A stretch of DNA of 64,000 nucleotides from Apostichopus japonicus (GCF_037975245.1 NC_092573.1:20350265-20414264); one strand, 5' to 3'. Shown: positions 35,101-48,672, numbered from the stretch's first letter. Notes: generated by a model from the sequence alone, not told the origin. Numbers and translations: made by a program.

Positions 35101-38100
35101 TGAACTGTATGTTTAATGGTTTTTCCAGGTGGTTCTATGTTTCAAGGTTGTTGATCAAATGTCCAAGTTAAGAACACCTCATTCAGAAACAAGTATTTAG
35201 TCTAAGACAAACAATTCAATGCCATGCAACCTTGAAGGTAACTGATAACCTCATTATTCATCTCTTAGTGCAACATGGCACTTTTCATATGAATTGGAAG
35301 CTGTAAAATTAGTCAATGATCTGATTTCCTTCATCTTCATGTCGTGAAGAAACTTTGCATATGTTCTTGTAAAAAATCACAGCTTAGGCTAGGTTCAACA
35401 AGGGGCCTAACAGGTAAACGTGAAGTGAATTAATCAACAAAATATGATACTGGTGGGAACCAATGAGGGAACAAGAAATTTTCTGACAATCTGTTTTAAA
35501 TAACCAAAATATTTTGGTGATTTGAGGAAATGAAAAGCTGGTGTGATGATTTATAGGAAGCATGCTGTAAATAGGTATGATCAAATCCTTCGAACCAGCT
35601 ACACTGGTCAGAGAATGCTGACAGAGATCTCAAACACTGTGTCCTCGAGTATGTTCCCAACAGGCTTCCTTACTCACCATTTTCGATAACCTGTGCTCGC
35701 TGGGTGGAAAATCTGGAGATATGTAATTTGGTGTGTGTAGGGAGCCAGTTTCTTTCTATAAAGGTAAACAAAAAAAACAGAAAACAAAGTGCAAGCAAAA
35801 ACTGAGCAGTGTTAATTTGTTTGCTTGTTCTTGATCCAGACATTGTCTTGTTTATGATGTGTTTGCTGAAATGTGTTTACTCGATTAATCTCGGTTTGCG
35901 TAAAAAATCCAACTTCCGATTCCAAAAGTTCTGAATCACAGCAATGTCTTTTTTAGTCTCCTTTCGCTTTTTTTTCTCTTCTGAAATATTTCCATAAATG
36001 GTCTCATATAACCGAACAAGCGTTTCCACTTCGGGTTTTGGTTTATCTTGTTAAACAAAGGAAACGTAGTTTTCATTTTATTTTGGGGGTGGCTCAGGGA
36101 AATGAGAATTTCTTTAAAAATACCCCAAAAATAATGAGATGTTGGGAGTACAGAAGAAGTTCCGAACTGATACTTTGATTGTTGTGTACGTTTGTTACGA
36201 TGATTCGTGAAGGTGATTTGAAACATGATTCTGCTTTGTTAATCATGATTGGGGAACATCTAGATAGCTTATAGCTATGGTTACCATATTTCTGGACTTC
36301 CCAGGACACGGCCCTCTGATTTCATGATTTTATGTGAACGTCCAGGTTGATTCACAAAATTTAAAATAGCGTCCAGATTATTGGGTGGTTCTAAGTTCAG
36401 AGTTATTTGACCTACAGTGGCAAAATTTCTCGACTATGATTTAGCCATTTAGCTACTCCAATTTGAGTAGAGAAGGGCAAATTGTCGAACATAACAATCC
36501 GAAGACCGATCAGTCGATCTATTGGCATTTCATGGATTTGGATTTTGGCCACTCCCATTAGATTCAAATCTTGTACCATTTTAGGAACGTTACCCATCAA
36601 TACAAATTTTTCCACAAAGCAGAGGAGGAACCCTTCAATTCCCCTACTCCCTACCCCCCCCCCAGCCCACTCCTGACTGCAATTTTCCTCCTCTCTCTTC
36701 AAATCAAAGATGGTAACCCTACGTATGATAGCTGTTGGTGTGCACAATGTAAAGCGAATATGTGAATACAAATGCATAAGTACTGATTGCATTGTTAGCT
36801 TGGTTTCTCTTGACTTTGTAAGATGCTGTTGTTATGCATTACAGCATGATACAGACCGAAATCTACATCCATGTATGATGTACCTAGGCCTAGCCTCATT
36901 TGCATTATAAAACTCAAGTGGTTAGGTAAGTAATGAGATGTAACTTGTCACATTTCTGGCGAGGGGACGATGTTTCATAGTACTCGCAGAGGGAAGAAGC
37001 ACTTTGTTAACATGTGTGTTAATATGGCAGAGCAGTGCACAATAATGTTAGATATTATGTTATTTTTGTTAGCATTTTAACCATGTTAAATTTGTGTGAA
37101 ATGTACTAAATAAGTGGAAACATGATACATGAAACCAAGCAGGCGAATCTGTGTGGTAGGAGACTTCATTCCAATATCTGTTTTAAATACAGCTGGTTGC
37201 CTTCAACAATAACATTCCTCTTCTAGCCAGTTTCAAGTTTTATTTTTCCAGCAATGTTCTGTGCATCTTCTATGAAGTATTTCTCCCAAAACCTTACCAG
37301 TTCACAACTGAAAGGTCATCAGCCCTGAATCTTACATGTAAAGAAGGCTAGGCTAAATACTGTTTGCTATGAAAGGGTAGTATGTCTGTTTTGTAAAAAA
37401 GCAAGTGCAACGCTTTCTCACTTTTAAACTGTCCTTTAAAATTTATGATGAAAATACTGCACAACTCAGTTCTGCAATCACTTGAAAATTATCTTCATAA
37501 CATTTCGTACATATTAATTTGGTCGTACTACTGCGTTCATTTATCGCAGTAATCTGAATCAATTTTATTATCCAATGTTATACATCCACCAAACCATACT
37601 TGGCAATCTGTATTTAAAGCTCGCAACCTTGAAAATTTTCAATCACGCATTTAAAGAACGACACACTCTAATGTACTATAGGACTTAAATATCCATATTG
37701 CTTCACATTTCTTTGTTTTTCTACAATTTTGTTGTTTCATTCTTTTTTAATTTCCCATTCTTCCTGTTTGTTCTTCTTGTGGCCACTAAATTTGCTAAAC
37801 AAACCATTTGTATTTTACCGTGTCTATCACATGCAGTGGAATTAATTAATCAATTAACTACTGTAACTTTATATACAATACACCTGCATTGAAATTGTGT
37901 AAGAAGCTAAACTTTGAATTGCATTTGAATATTCCATTGTATTTGACATTTAAACAAATTACGATACAAACACCCCCTAGCTACCCTTCGGGTTGGCAGT
38001 TCTCTTGGTGATACAAATACACAACGTTCACAGAGGGCTTGTTTTTTATGCCTTACCTGTCTGTTCCATTCTTCCTCTTGACTGTCGTTGATATCTAAGG

Positions 38101-41100
38101 CGGTTTCTATTGCATCAAAGAATTGGTCCTCATTTAACAAGCTGTGAGGACCCTCCTGCAGAAAACAAAATAAGGATGAGACGACATTCATTGGATGTTT
38201 TGCCAAATATGTTATCATCTTTGATCATGATGGCTGGCTTGCTAGACACTATTTAAAACTGAAATTAAACATGGAAAAAGACTATCTGTGCAATACCTCT
38301 ACTCAGTCAAGAAATGATTCTGTCTAAGGTCGACGTAAACTTTGATATCAGTGGAGGGAGACAAGGACCTATTTCCAAGGTGTCATGACACCTACGTTTT
38401 ATGACATTGTCAACTGAGGTTTAACGGTTCAAATAGTTCAGCCGCAGTTTTTAAAATCCATCATGTGTACCAAATTTCCTATCGACAGGATCCCAAAATA
38501 ACTCATTTGGGATTTTGGTAACAGCTGAAATGAACATTTTAATCTGCACAGTGCTCAATATTCATACTACAGTTTGATCGCAATATGATTTGAAGTTTTA
38601 CCACTTGCTGAAACATATTCACAGAGTGACAGAGGCTCGATATTAACACTACATGGAGTTTGATAGCAATGTGATTAAAAAGTTTTACCACTTGCTGAAA
38701 CATATTCACAGAGCAAACGATCCCTGGGATCAGAGAGGATCATAAAAAATCAAGCATCCCTACCTCTTCTCGCCCAACAAAAAATATACTTGGAAGAGAC
38801 TAACCTGAAAGTCTGGACCGCCCTCAAGAGCCTTCTTTTTGACTTCTTTAACAATGTTTTTGTAAGCCTCCATTGCTTTCCTCCTTTTATCTTGTTCCTG
38901 TTCCCCCAAACAAACAGAAAGAGAAATATGTTGAGATTTAAAAATAAGAGTACCCGTGACATTGTACTCAACAATAGTGACCTCAAAATTGACCTTTTAC
39001 CGTAACATTGGCTTCAAATTCCTAAATAACTCACTTGAGCCATTTCTCAACAATCAATGTGAAACGTTTCCTCATTAGGGTAACCTGCTTACCACTGAAC
39101 TTCGTTTGCGTAGACTAATAGCTCTTTGTTTATTTACACCTAAATGAGGTAACAACTAACTGGCACTAACAGGACTTACACTATTTGTCATACTAGTACA
39201 GTAAATCCATGAAGCAAATTTTAAAAATGGTGATTTAGTCCTACTGTACTAAAAGTTCTTTTAAAAAAACATATTTTTCCCTCTAATATACCACATTTCA
39301 AGAGCATGTGACGGACAAGGAAACATTAGCAGGGTGCCACCAACGGTAGGTAGGCAGACAAAATTATGGGATGAACACAACAATTTACAAAGAATAAGAA
39401 AATGCCAATAAGTTATGGAAAATAAAGTGAAGATTAAAATTTTCATCAGAATGTAGAAATGGGAAAGTAGATAAGTTGGGACACAAACTTCTCATATAAT
39501 CCAAGTTCAAGATATTAAGTGACTTCTTGTGCAGACATTCCCAATTACACCCCCACCCCTCCAATAAAAAACATTTCTCAGGCACCCATCTCATATTGCA
39601 CATTAAATTGAACAACAACATGACATTAATCAACTTGAATGCAATATATATATCTCCTCCGTTTGACTCTTGTAGATACACAGAAACTAAACAACAGTTT
39701 GGGAGACGTGGGATTAATTTTGAGCAATTTCTGCGAATCTGACCCTTTCCAATCGTTTCTTCCACTGTTCCTCTCTCTGTCTGATCAGATCGATGCAGTG
39801 TGATAGGTTCGTCAATATGCCCGCCGTTGTGGCCTTAAATGTCAGCGCTTCCCCTCGGAAGTCGATCCCCATGGTGGCCAGATCCAAATTGGGCTTCTCG
39901 GCTGAAGAAAAGAGAAAAAAAAAGAGACGGATGAAAGAGGAATTACTGAGACACTTTCACTAAAATGCAAATCGCTTTTAGTGTTCGACCGGTAGTGATT
40001 TAGGCGCACTAAAGTTTTGCCACTTGAAATCGGTCAATAAACTGATTGTGGAATGGGATATGTATTCTGTGACAATTCAAACTAATTCCAAACATTGTGA
40101 CTTTGACTGATTTCAGACATTTTAATAAGGGAAGTAAACCGACATAGAGAACCAAAAATAAATTGTTGCATCTATAAATTCAGGTACAAAATAATTTCCG
40201 ACTACTTTTCCTGCCAAGACATTCCAGGGAATGATTTAGTTTTTTCCATTTTGTGTAACAATTTTAAAGGCTCTGAGCTTTTTTTGTCTGTTATAAAATC
40301 TTTTGGTTCCTCAAAAAAATGAAAATTGCTATAAATCTTTGGACTCGTAGAGCGATTTGATTATTTTGCATACTGGATGAATTATTCTCTGCAATCCAAG
40401 TCACTCATCAAAGAATGGGAATGTTCTTGAGAAAGGGCAGCAACAGACAACAAGCGAAAATCTACTCAATCATACAGCACTGGAAACGGTGAATCAATCT
40501 TGTTTCCACCGCTATCAATTTATTTTTTCCAAGGGTCGGCTGCAGATAGTTTTGCCTTTGAGACCTGCACAAGTTTCATTGCCAAAATATACTTTGGTAT
40601 TGGAGCCTTAAATCAGAGCTTGGATGACTGGACGGTAGTCTATGGTGAGACGAGGTAAGTTAGTAATCGTTACAAATGAATCACTCATTATTTTTGAAGA
40701 GAGACTGCTGGTTGGTTCCCATATGACCGCTCCCATCCTTCTTCCCTCACCCCTCGCTTTTTTCACCCCAATCGTTTAATAAGTACCCAAATCCGTGCAG
40801 CATATGTCATATGAAAACATACAAACAAGCACCCTCACATACTCATTTAATCGAATACATTACAAAACTTGCCATTCCCCCCCCCCCCCCGGCCCCATAT
40901 TGCTGATAATAATCACCACAGCAAAGGGTTAAGCCCTTACTTTTACTGTTCTTGCGGTGGCTTTCAGGGCCGTTCAGAAGGAATGAATCTGCTTCGGGGG
41001 TGGGTGTAGTCCCTGCCAGGTTGTCAGTTTCACCAAATTCTTCTTCCGCTGGAAGGAAACAGAACAGGTGGAGGATTATATCATCACATGTTTTTTTCCA

Positions 41101-44100
41101 AGAAGGTAATTTCTCTTTAATATTCGAAATAGCACTCAACTGTTTGTACCAACGTCCATGCATTTCTCAACGGCAGTGCAATATGCGATTAAACAAGTTA
41201 AATTGTTACTTGTAGGGAGTCTATAAGATTACTTTTGATGAAAACAAAGAACCAGTGACTGTTGTTTTAACTGTTGTCCTATTAAAAACCACGCTGAATT
41301 TTCTTATTACATACTTGGATATATCTGTCTTCACTCCTCTGCATACCAAAACACTTCAAAACCTAAGAAGAAGAAGAAAGGGGAATTTGTCTTGAGTAGG
41401 AGTTTTACTCACAGCCGTCGTCCGACCACTTCAAAGGGTCTTCGTACTGCTCGGCACAGGTATCGAAGAACCCTTGAAGACTATCTACTTGTCGACACAA
41501 GATATCTCGGAATGTCTCCATTTCGGCCAACTTCTCATGCAGCCCTCTTCCTTTCTGCGATACAAAAGTACAAAATGTTAAAGGATAACTTTATATTGAG
41601 CTTCATTAGTGATGGATCCCATCTTAAATCTTGCTTTAGGGTTATTGGTAAAGAGTTGACCTCATCTTTACTCTTATGAAATCAATCTTCGATTACGAAC
41701 CAAGAGACCTAAAGCTCCCTTCATGCATAAACGAAACATTGTGTTGAGAACGAATACTAACATTTTGCATCACAAAAAATGAAACATTAACGGTGAATAC
41801 AACTCGGCGGACACTTGGCTCTTGATTTTCTATTGTGTACATTTTACAAGCTACTTATGAATCCATAAAAAACAAAAATATGAACGTGTTCTTACTTTGA
41901 AAGATGACGCTGATGTGGAGCTAGACCCTGACCTTAGAGACATCAAGGATCCATGCCTCCTCAGGCCTGAGGTATCACTATCTTCTGCATAAGACTTTTG
42001 TGCCTCCAGGGCATCAATCCATTTATGCCTCTCATCTGAGGTCCTTGTTCTGAGGTACCATACATATTCATTAACTGTGATGTCTAATCTCCTGTCATCA
42101 AACTGGTGTGCCTGTTTCGGTTCAAAATAAACAAAACAGTTGTTAAACAAAGGGCAGCAATTTAAGCTGTAGTTTGGGTTTGAAATGTAATTTTGTCCTA
42201 TACAAGTTCACTATGAAAGTATTAAGTACTCCGGTTATTACTTCCATGTTTTTTACAATGTCATACACATAGTAATACTCAGATTTAGTTGGATTATTGA
42301 AATTTTACCCTGACAGAAGACTCTTGTAGTTAGATACCCCTTAAACTAATGTCTAAGAGTTCTATATACATGTTCATATCCACTAAGCTGCACCTACAGT
42401 AAGCCACAGTTCTTTAATCCAGTGAAGAAACTTTGTGGTAAAGTTTTACTGTTTCATGGCAAATCTTTCAAACTCGATGCCGGTTTTGCTGATTCCTAGC
42501 ATAATTCTGCTGCACTAAATGTTGTTACTCCAAGGCTTTCAATTATTGAGATTAAATAATTGCTGCAAAAGAATGGCAATGCCTCAAAAATGGTACAGTA
42601 AGAAAGTCTGTACATTTGTCTCTACTTTATGCAAAAAATTAAGAAACATGTGTTACTGGGTTATCACAGATAAACTGTACTTTCTTACACTTTATTTTAT
42701 AATGTTATTTAGTTTGCATTACTGTTTTTGTCCCATTAATATTGTCTCTGTAAAAGCAATAAACCCAAACTGAAATTTCATACCTATGTGTGATACCTTC
42801 AGATCTCCACAACATGCTAATGTACAAGGATAACTATAGATCAAAATTGCTCCCAAAACTTTTCAGATGAATTTCTTGACATTTGCATTCCAATTTGTAT
42901 ATTTTTCCAATTTGCATATTACTACCGACTAGACATATTACTAGTTGCATGTAAACGTAGGCCTAATGTGTATTAACAGTTAGCCTTAGAAGTTAGGCTA
43001 ACGATAGTTTCAATGCACTGCATGCAACTCAGTGAGTTAGCTTAATTTAGTTTAGCGACCCAAGGATCAGGGAGCCTTACGGTAGCTTATTTGAGACCCT
43101 ATCTGTGTTAGATCTTGGATGAACACCGGCTTATTTCAAAGCATTCTTTTTTCGATAAGCATTCAGAGGATAACGAGGCAGGGGTGTGAATTAGCCCCCA
43201 TTCCTGCTCCCGGGACCGCCATTTAACGTCCCCATCCAACAAGAGTGTGCCCCAGCATCTGACCACTTTCTCAAATACTAAGGTAGACAAAGGCACCCCG
43301 TTTAACATCACTGCAGTGCAGCCATGACGACCAAATTTGTTTTGAAACCAAGTGAAAACACAAAAAAAAAACTGTTCCCAAGTTTACAAACCAGAATACG
43401 ATAGCCACGGAAGACTCCGCACATCACCACTGCACTGCAGCGATTTTTGAAAGGTCAAGATAATCTGGCTCCTAGTCCTGGTTGAATTTTTATCCATGAA
43501 CTTAAGGATTTTGAGGTGGACACTCTAGCCGCTGAACCACGCCTTTGCCTATAGAGATTCTAGCCTAAGTGCTCAATATGCTGATGTGGACATACATTGT
43601 GCACAGAATGGTTTGACCAGACTATGCTTTCCCCAGGTTCTGAATTATGATCAAGTTGTTGCCTCACATAAGCCCAGGCCTAAGTTAAATGATAGAATAG
43701 CCTTAGGCCTACGCCAGATTGCTTCAACGTTAGGCTGCATGGAGGGTGGTCAAGCTAAATTTGTAAAAGGGTCTCGTCTTGGATTTGCTAATATTATGTC
43801 CTTGTCAAATGACTTAGATATGATTTGAAAACTATGACAGTTCAGAATAACCTCAATTTCGGCCCTTGCTAGACTTATTGATCCTCTGCACCCCGAGGAA
43901 ATGTCGTTTCTTGCTTTGAAGTACGATAGAGTCCCTTCTCGTAGCACCACCCATCTGTCTTGCCAACCGTGGAGGTAATTTGTCCACTTGCTGAGATTGT
44001 CTTCAAGTTCTGGAGTACCTTCAATTTCTTCATCATCGTCTAAGTCGTCATCATCCTCTTCATCCTCACTTACACTGCGATGGTAATCTGACATTTTCAT
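28992..44100 (-). CDS. CERT1: CERT1 (ceramide transfer protein, STARD11), 13 coding exons
   Basis: Exons in transcript order: 43852-44100, 41896-42111, 41413-41554, 40941-41048, 39744-39901, 38805-38897, 38057-38155, 35678-35755, 34124-34213, 33529-33661, 32719-32921, 31976-32108, 28992-29122. All join in phase with GT-AG sites and encode 610 aa (608 from the second ATG at 44094). Architecture matches the vertebrate protein: acidic N-terminus, PH domain (about 34-135), serine-repeat motif, coiled-coil middle, FFAT motif, START domain (about 385-605). The family carries ceramide from ER to trans-Golgi for sphingomyelin synthesis: PH binds Golgi PI4P, FFAT binds ER VAP proteins, START holds ceramide. 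First ATG at 44100 (MKMSDYH) and second at 44094 (MSDYH, matching the usual MSD start) are both possible. Introns range from about 360 bp to 2.9 kb and contain repeats. Confidence 0.95.
29250..30505. repeat. Old dispersed repeat in the last CERT1 intron
   Basis: Phrases such as GTGACCTTTGACCCCAAATT, GTGTCCAAGTTTCATG and AGAGTGATAGAATGATAGAG with a CACCAGCATGCTGGT palindrome near the end are typical of retroposon-derived intronic repeats in marine invertebrates. It begins near a CTAGAGCACCAATGGTGCAG segment. The family is not identified. Confidence 0.4.
31120..31146. repeat. Poly(A) tract of about 27 bases
   Basis: Uninterrupted A run in the last CERT1 intron; may be a retroposon tail but no element was recognised before it. 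Confidence 0.85.
31627..31690. repeat. Short tandem repeat, about 18 bp x 3
   Basis: Three copies of AAATTGCTA(T/C)GCAAAATGGCC in the last CERT1 intron. Confidence 0.75.
32719..32921 (-). CDS. CERT1: CERT1 exon 11: START domain core
   Basis: Contains [18 protein letters not shown] and [10 protein letters not shown]. Glu465 and Gln486 are 21 residues apart, exactly the spacing of the ceramide-contacting Glu446 and Gln467 in human CERT. The acceptor TTACAG completes the split codon C|TC. Confidence 0.92.
35756..38056. other. CERT1: CERT1 intron 7, no nested gene seen
   Basis: Intron of 2.3 kb. Small ORFs on both strands lack splice context or recognisable motifs. A poly-C tract lies at about 36653-36662. 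Confidence 0.5.
38057..38155 (-). CDS. CERT1: CERT1 exon 7: FFAT motif
   Basis: Encodes [16 protein letters not shown], which contains the FFAT core (E-F/Q-F-D-A-x-E) with acidic residues before it, at about residues 330-340. In the family this docks the protein to VAP on the ER. The first position of the core is Gln rather than Glu here. Confidence 0.93.
41896..42111 (-). CDS. CERT1: CERT1 exon 2: second half of PH domain and serine-repeat motif
   Basis: Encodes [19 protein letters not shown] then IDALEAQK, the C-terminal helix of the PH domain. [19 protein letters not shown] follows, the serine-repeat segment whose phosphorylation switches the vertebrate protein off; the first Ser of RHGS corresponds to human Ser132. 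In-phase donor AAA|GTAAGA. Confidence 0.93.
43852..44100 (-). CDS. CERT1: CERT1 exon 1: acidic N-terminus and first half of PH domain
   Basis: An acidic run ([15 protein letters not shown]) not typical of the human protein precedes [18 protein letters not shown]. The Lys, Trp, Tyr and Arg in that stretch are those that, in the human PH domain, make up the PI4P-binding basic groove. The donor follows ..LARAEIE at GAG|GTTATT. Confidence 0.93.
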
Positions 44101-44889
44101 GTCTAATTTCCTAGAGAGATTCTGGATTGTTTAGTCGATTTGTTTGTCCTAGGCTACACCCCAACTTAATACTACTATATGTTGTGTGTCAAGTGTAATG
44201 TATTCAAAAGCCTAACGTACTGTTAACGATAGCCTAGCTAACATTGGGAGGAAGTTTCGCGGAACTCGTGATCATGATATGACGTAATCTTCTTCTTCAT
44301 TGTGGAATGCACACTGCGCAATAAATGGCATTTCTTCCCTACTCAATGAAGATTTGAGAGAAGGGTATGAGAAAGCTCTGCCAAGTAAGGATGGGTAGTA
44401 GGTTGAGGTCAAGGGGTACCAAAAATGTAATGTAATGGACGGGAAAAAGATGTGTCTGTAACTTGTTTTGTACAGATGGGAGGGGCGGGGAGGGAATGAA
44501 GTTGGCGCAAACAATCTGCCCGAGAGGGGGGGGGGGCGGTAGAGAGTCCAAATGTGTCTAGCCTGGCTATGTGCTTGGGAGTTGGATAAAGCTAATCGTA
44601 TTTATAGCTCTCCACTGGCAGATCATCTGAACTGAAACGGAGGGTCAGAATACATATGTGGTACCTTGCATAGCGCGTATCATCAGGGAACACCCCCAGG
44701 TGGCATTCGATTCCACCCAGCGAGTGACAGGGAAGCGTTGGTAACAGAAAATCGGCTTAATATGCTATATTTTTTAATGACAAAAATCCTTGACTAGAAA
44801 ATGGAAAAGAAAAAAATACCTATTAGGCTATTTCAACTGGATTGATACTAGTAACATCAGGGTTATAAGACATTCGCTTCGCCTAAAAG

Positions 44890-45002
44890 TGTCATATATG
44901 TACATTGTTTGTTGAGGCCGAGCGCCCTCTGTTTACTAAAATAAACCAGTTGTTAACGTAACTCCAAACATGGCGTCCGCATAGTATCTCGACAACTCGA
45001 CA
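44890..45002 (+). repeat. 5' LTR of the deleted element
   Basis: 113 bp, begins TGTCATATATG, ends CTCGACA, immediately followed by the primer-binding site. Confidence 0.88.
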
Positions 45003-45651
45003 TGGTGTCAGCAGTGGGATTTCAAGCATGTAACAATTGTAGCCCTAATTATCCTCAGTCGAATGGGCTTGTAGAGAGGACAGTGCAACACGGTCAAAGC
45101 TATCCTCAAGAAGTCTGCACATGAAGGAAAAGATCCATACAAAGGCACAGCTTCTCATGGGAAGGAGGTTAAGAGATCAACTGGCATATGACAAATGAAC
45201 AGTTAAAACCCCCAGTTGGTGCATAAGAATGTAGAAAGGAACATAATCCAGAAACAAAAGATACAATGGAAATATTATGACAGGAGTGCAGGTCCATCGC
45301 AGAATTTCTCAGTTGGTGATAGAGTGAGAGTGTATACTGGTCAGTCAAAAACATGGAATACTGCAGTTATCACTGATGAGACTGCAATGCCTAGATCATT
45401 CATAGTAAGAGGTTAAGAGTAAAGGTCTGGATGGAGAAACATCAACTTGCACCAAGGCCGGTAGAAAAGTGATCCCCCAGCTAGATACAGATAGTTCAGT
45501 TCTACTGGAATGTGTGTATAGGCTATGTTTGTTTTTAGCATATCTAATTATTTTCAGTTGCATGTTAAGCTTCTTAAGTAACTGATTTTTACAGCAAGAA
45601 TCACTCCAATAACTTGTATATTATCATCTTGTTTTTCAAAAAAAAGGGAGA

Positions 45652-45764
45652 TGTCATATATGTACATTGTTTGTTAAGGCCGAGCGCCCTCTTTTTACTA
45701 AAATAAACTAGTTGTTAACATAACTCCAAACATGGCGTCTGCATAGTCTCTCGACAATTCGACA
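45652..45764 (+). repeat. 3' LTR of the deleted element
   Basis: 113 bp, about 94 percent identical to the 5' LTR by eye, preceded by a polypurine tract. Confidence 0.88.
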
Positions 45765-48054
45765 AAAAAGGAAAGATATCATTTTTTTTACACTTTATCA
45801 TTTTTTCAGAAATGGTTTTCATATTCTTTATATACTGTCTTTTTCGAGATCATTGAATCTTTGTTAATGTTTTGTTTAACCACATAAGTTGAAGTTCCAC
45901 TGCAGTCGTTTTAGTCAGTTTATAAGATCAAATAATAGGAATGTAGCTGAAAGTACTGGGGCGATTGAATTTAACAGGTTAGCCCGAATAGAGTCAAATG
46001 TGTACAAAGGATTTGGCAAACTGTAATCAATTTGAACGGTGATGTATTTTAAGCAGTTTCGCGATTGTCGGACGAACCGATCCTTGTTTCCAAATATCAG
46101 TGGTATGAAAACAAGTTAGTCTTTTAAAGAGAATATCGAGCGCAATCACGCTCAGTTGCAACGTGTTCCTATATTTAATAGAAAAAATGTCACAATACCT
46201 TTAAGCAACTTATTACACCGACTTTGAAGTTAACTTACGCCAACCCATACGAACTTGCTGACATGGACAAGAACCAAAATTAAGCTTTATACAACTTAAC
46301 AATATATTCAACCAAGGGAAGCAAACATAATACTCCCAATGAACTTACAGTCGTAAAAATCTTGAGCCTCAACAATGATTTTGTTGGTCTAGCCTTATTT
46401 CTTTGTCTTCAGTGGTGGAAAATTGAATAGTATAACTTTTCAGAAATGTGTTCAGTTGACATATTTTTCAGGTGACATTTAACAATCAGCACCTTACACG
46501 AATGAAAAGTTGGCATATTTTGTACCATCTAGCAATAATTAAAATGCACGCTCTTTGCACACACACACGCACACAAACACACTTACAAATGATACCCATT
46601 CATAACCTCTGCTGCAAAGTTTTGGAAATATTCAATGAACGCCTGAAGCGACAAACGAATAGGACTATGCATTTCCCAGAATTTATTCAACTTGGGTCAA
46701 TTAATTCTTCTCTGAAGCTCACCATGCCCCCCTCCCCCTTAAATTAAGAAAAACAACTTTAAGAGAAGAAATTTGTATCTAGTATGAATGTGTACAACAG
46801 AATGAATGACAGCATCGGGATTTATAAATCAGATTAAACGCCTTCATTAAATAGATTTAAAGATATTCAGAAGAAATATAATATTCTTACAGAGAAAGAG
46901 GAGCAGCAACATTAAACAACATAAAAACTTTGAAATGAACCTTCGACTATATGACATATCGATCAAAAAAAAAGTAAATAAGAAGGTATATATTTAAAGG
47001 AAGTCAACGGAGTCATGCAAGTAACATTTATCATATCCTGTAGCTCTCCTTCTGACTCATTTCTTGGACTGAAGCCAAGTATATCTGACAAAGCAGGTAT
47101 TAATAGTCACCACTATTACCTCCAAATATGCTAGAAAATCAAATAAAATGGTCAAAACATGATCAAAGTTCGAGACAAATTTTACTGCCACTCTCAGAGC
47201 ACCCCCCTCCACCCCACCCCTCTCAATAGCGTGGAAATATCATTCACAGTCGAAGTGAACGCCTTGTCTTGGCCTGGGAATCATTTGGACAGTCACGAAC
47301 CTCCAACCATGGAGCTATTACCGATAATACTAATAGCTCCATGCTCCAACAGACTATAGCTAAGAGGAGTACTTTTGGCAAACTTCCTTGTAGCAAAAAT
47401 TAATTTAGCATGCTAAGGTTGGGGTCAACACTAGTGACCTTTAAGCTTCCATACTGACAATTTTCAGCAGTTAAGCACAGGCATAACCGGAAATATTTTC
47501 AATAAAGATAGGATCGGAACAAGACTGTGAGATTGTGGTTCTTCGTTATACAATATAATACATAGCAATGTGAACATGCCGGGCCATGCAGTTCCTTTCC
47601 CCCAGCTGTTCGTAATATCTGCCAGGGGAATATTGCTCTACATCTTGACCTTCAATGACCTTAATAATATATAGACAAGAACTCGGACAAAGTCATAACA
47701 AACCAATCAATGAAGATATTGACTTGTGGAACTGGTAAAGAGTACCGTATATAGTCTGTAATGATAAACTAATTCCAATGTTGGTTTACATAGTTTGTTT
47801 TGACATCTTCTCGCCAGATCTGTGAACAATAGTACATGGCCGTGACATACCATCTTAATAAAGAGATGGTGGGGTAATATTGGGTTTGCTCAAGCTACCT
47901 AACCACATGGTCCCATTATAGGGTTCAAGCTCGGTAACAATCATGCATGGACATTTTGAAGGGTTATTTTTTTTTCTTCAAAATTAAAAGTGATTAAGAA
48001 ATATACTACCTGCATGGATTGAGAGCAGTAATTAATGTAACGGACCGTAAAACT
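45765..48054. other. Intergenic, no gene seen
   Basis: AT-rich; an ACACACAC-type patch near 46557-46580 is the only clear structure. Confidence 0.4.
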
Positions 48055-48366
48055 ATAGCACATGCTATCATGGAAAAGTTTCTTGAGATTACGTATAATC
48101 GACCTGCCTTGGTCGTAAAATGACCTCTTTTTACCAATATGTCTGCAACGCCTGCCACATATTTTTTTTTCTTCTTGTATGACTGAGGGTCTTTGTGTGA
48201 ACGCTGTATGATTAACTACACTGTAGGCATGAAAATATTTTCACACAGTGTTTACACAAAGAGCCCGAATGGTGTTAAGAAGCTATGCAGGCTAATTGTA
48301 GAGCCTGAGGTCGATTTACGACCGTGGCAGGTCGATTACGTACTTTCCTAGCTATGGCGTGCAATA
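48055..48366 (+). mobile_element. Foldback MITE, copy 1
   Basis: Starts ATAGCACATGCTATCATGG and ends near GCTATGGCGTGC. The outer about 70 bp form inverted arms (AATCGACCTGCCTTGGTCGT against ACGACCGTGGCAGGTCGATT), and the next segment is also inverted (TCTTTGTGTGAACGCTGT against ACAGTGTTTACACAAAGA). The whole element is thus an imperfect hairpin of about 310 bp without coding capacity. Copy 2 lies inverted at 56025. Confidence 0.82.
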
Positions 48367-48672
48367 ATTGGAGCCAATAAAGCAAACTTGATATTGTGTC
48401 TTACTATACAAAAGGTCACCTATGATAGATATATGATATAACATAAACCCTCTTTAAGTCAGTAGTGCATTACTGGGTCCTCTGATAACATCCATTTGTT
48501 GGACCCTCTGAAACTACTCTAGGTTGCAAGATATTTTGCTGACAAATACATTTTTTGTTATTGTAAAGAGAAGCCACTTCACTTCCGTTTGTGTTTTATA
48601 GTCAAATATATATGATGAGTTTCCGATCCGCTTACCACTCTAGCGCCATCTCACACATACACATATATATAT

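Larger units (their letters stand above)
44890..45764 (+). mobile_element. Internally deleted Ty3/gypsy-type LTR retrotransposon
   Basis: Two 113-bp direct repeats, TGTCATAT..CGACA, at 44890-45002 and 45652-45764 differ at about seven positions. Right after the 5' LTR comes TGGTGTCAGCAGTGGGAT, the form of a tRNA-Leu primer-binding site. Right before the 3' LTR is AAAAAAAAAGGGAG, a polypurine tract. The 649-bp interior holds only integrase remnants: SPNYPQSNGLVERTVQ at about 45038-45087, then after a frameshift TVKAILKKSAHEGKDPY, then a C-terminal domain part (45216-45416, KIQWKYYDRSAGPSQNFSVG, and GDRVRVYTG). Gag, protease and reverse transcriptase are absent. Flanks AAAAG/AAAAA could be a decayed 5-bp target duplication. 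Confidence 0.88.

Noticed and set aside
43480-43560. Second tRNA-derived SINE (minus strand GTGGTTCAGCGGCTAGAG)
   Set aside because: An A-box-like stretch is visible, but the B box is too degraded to support a call.
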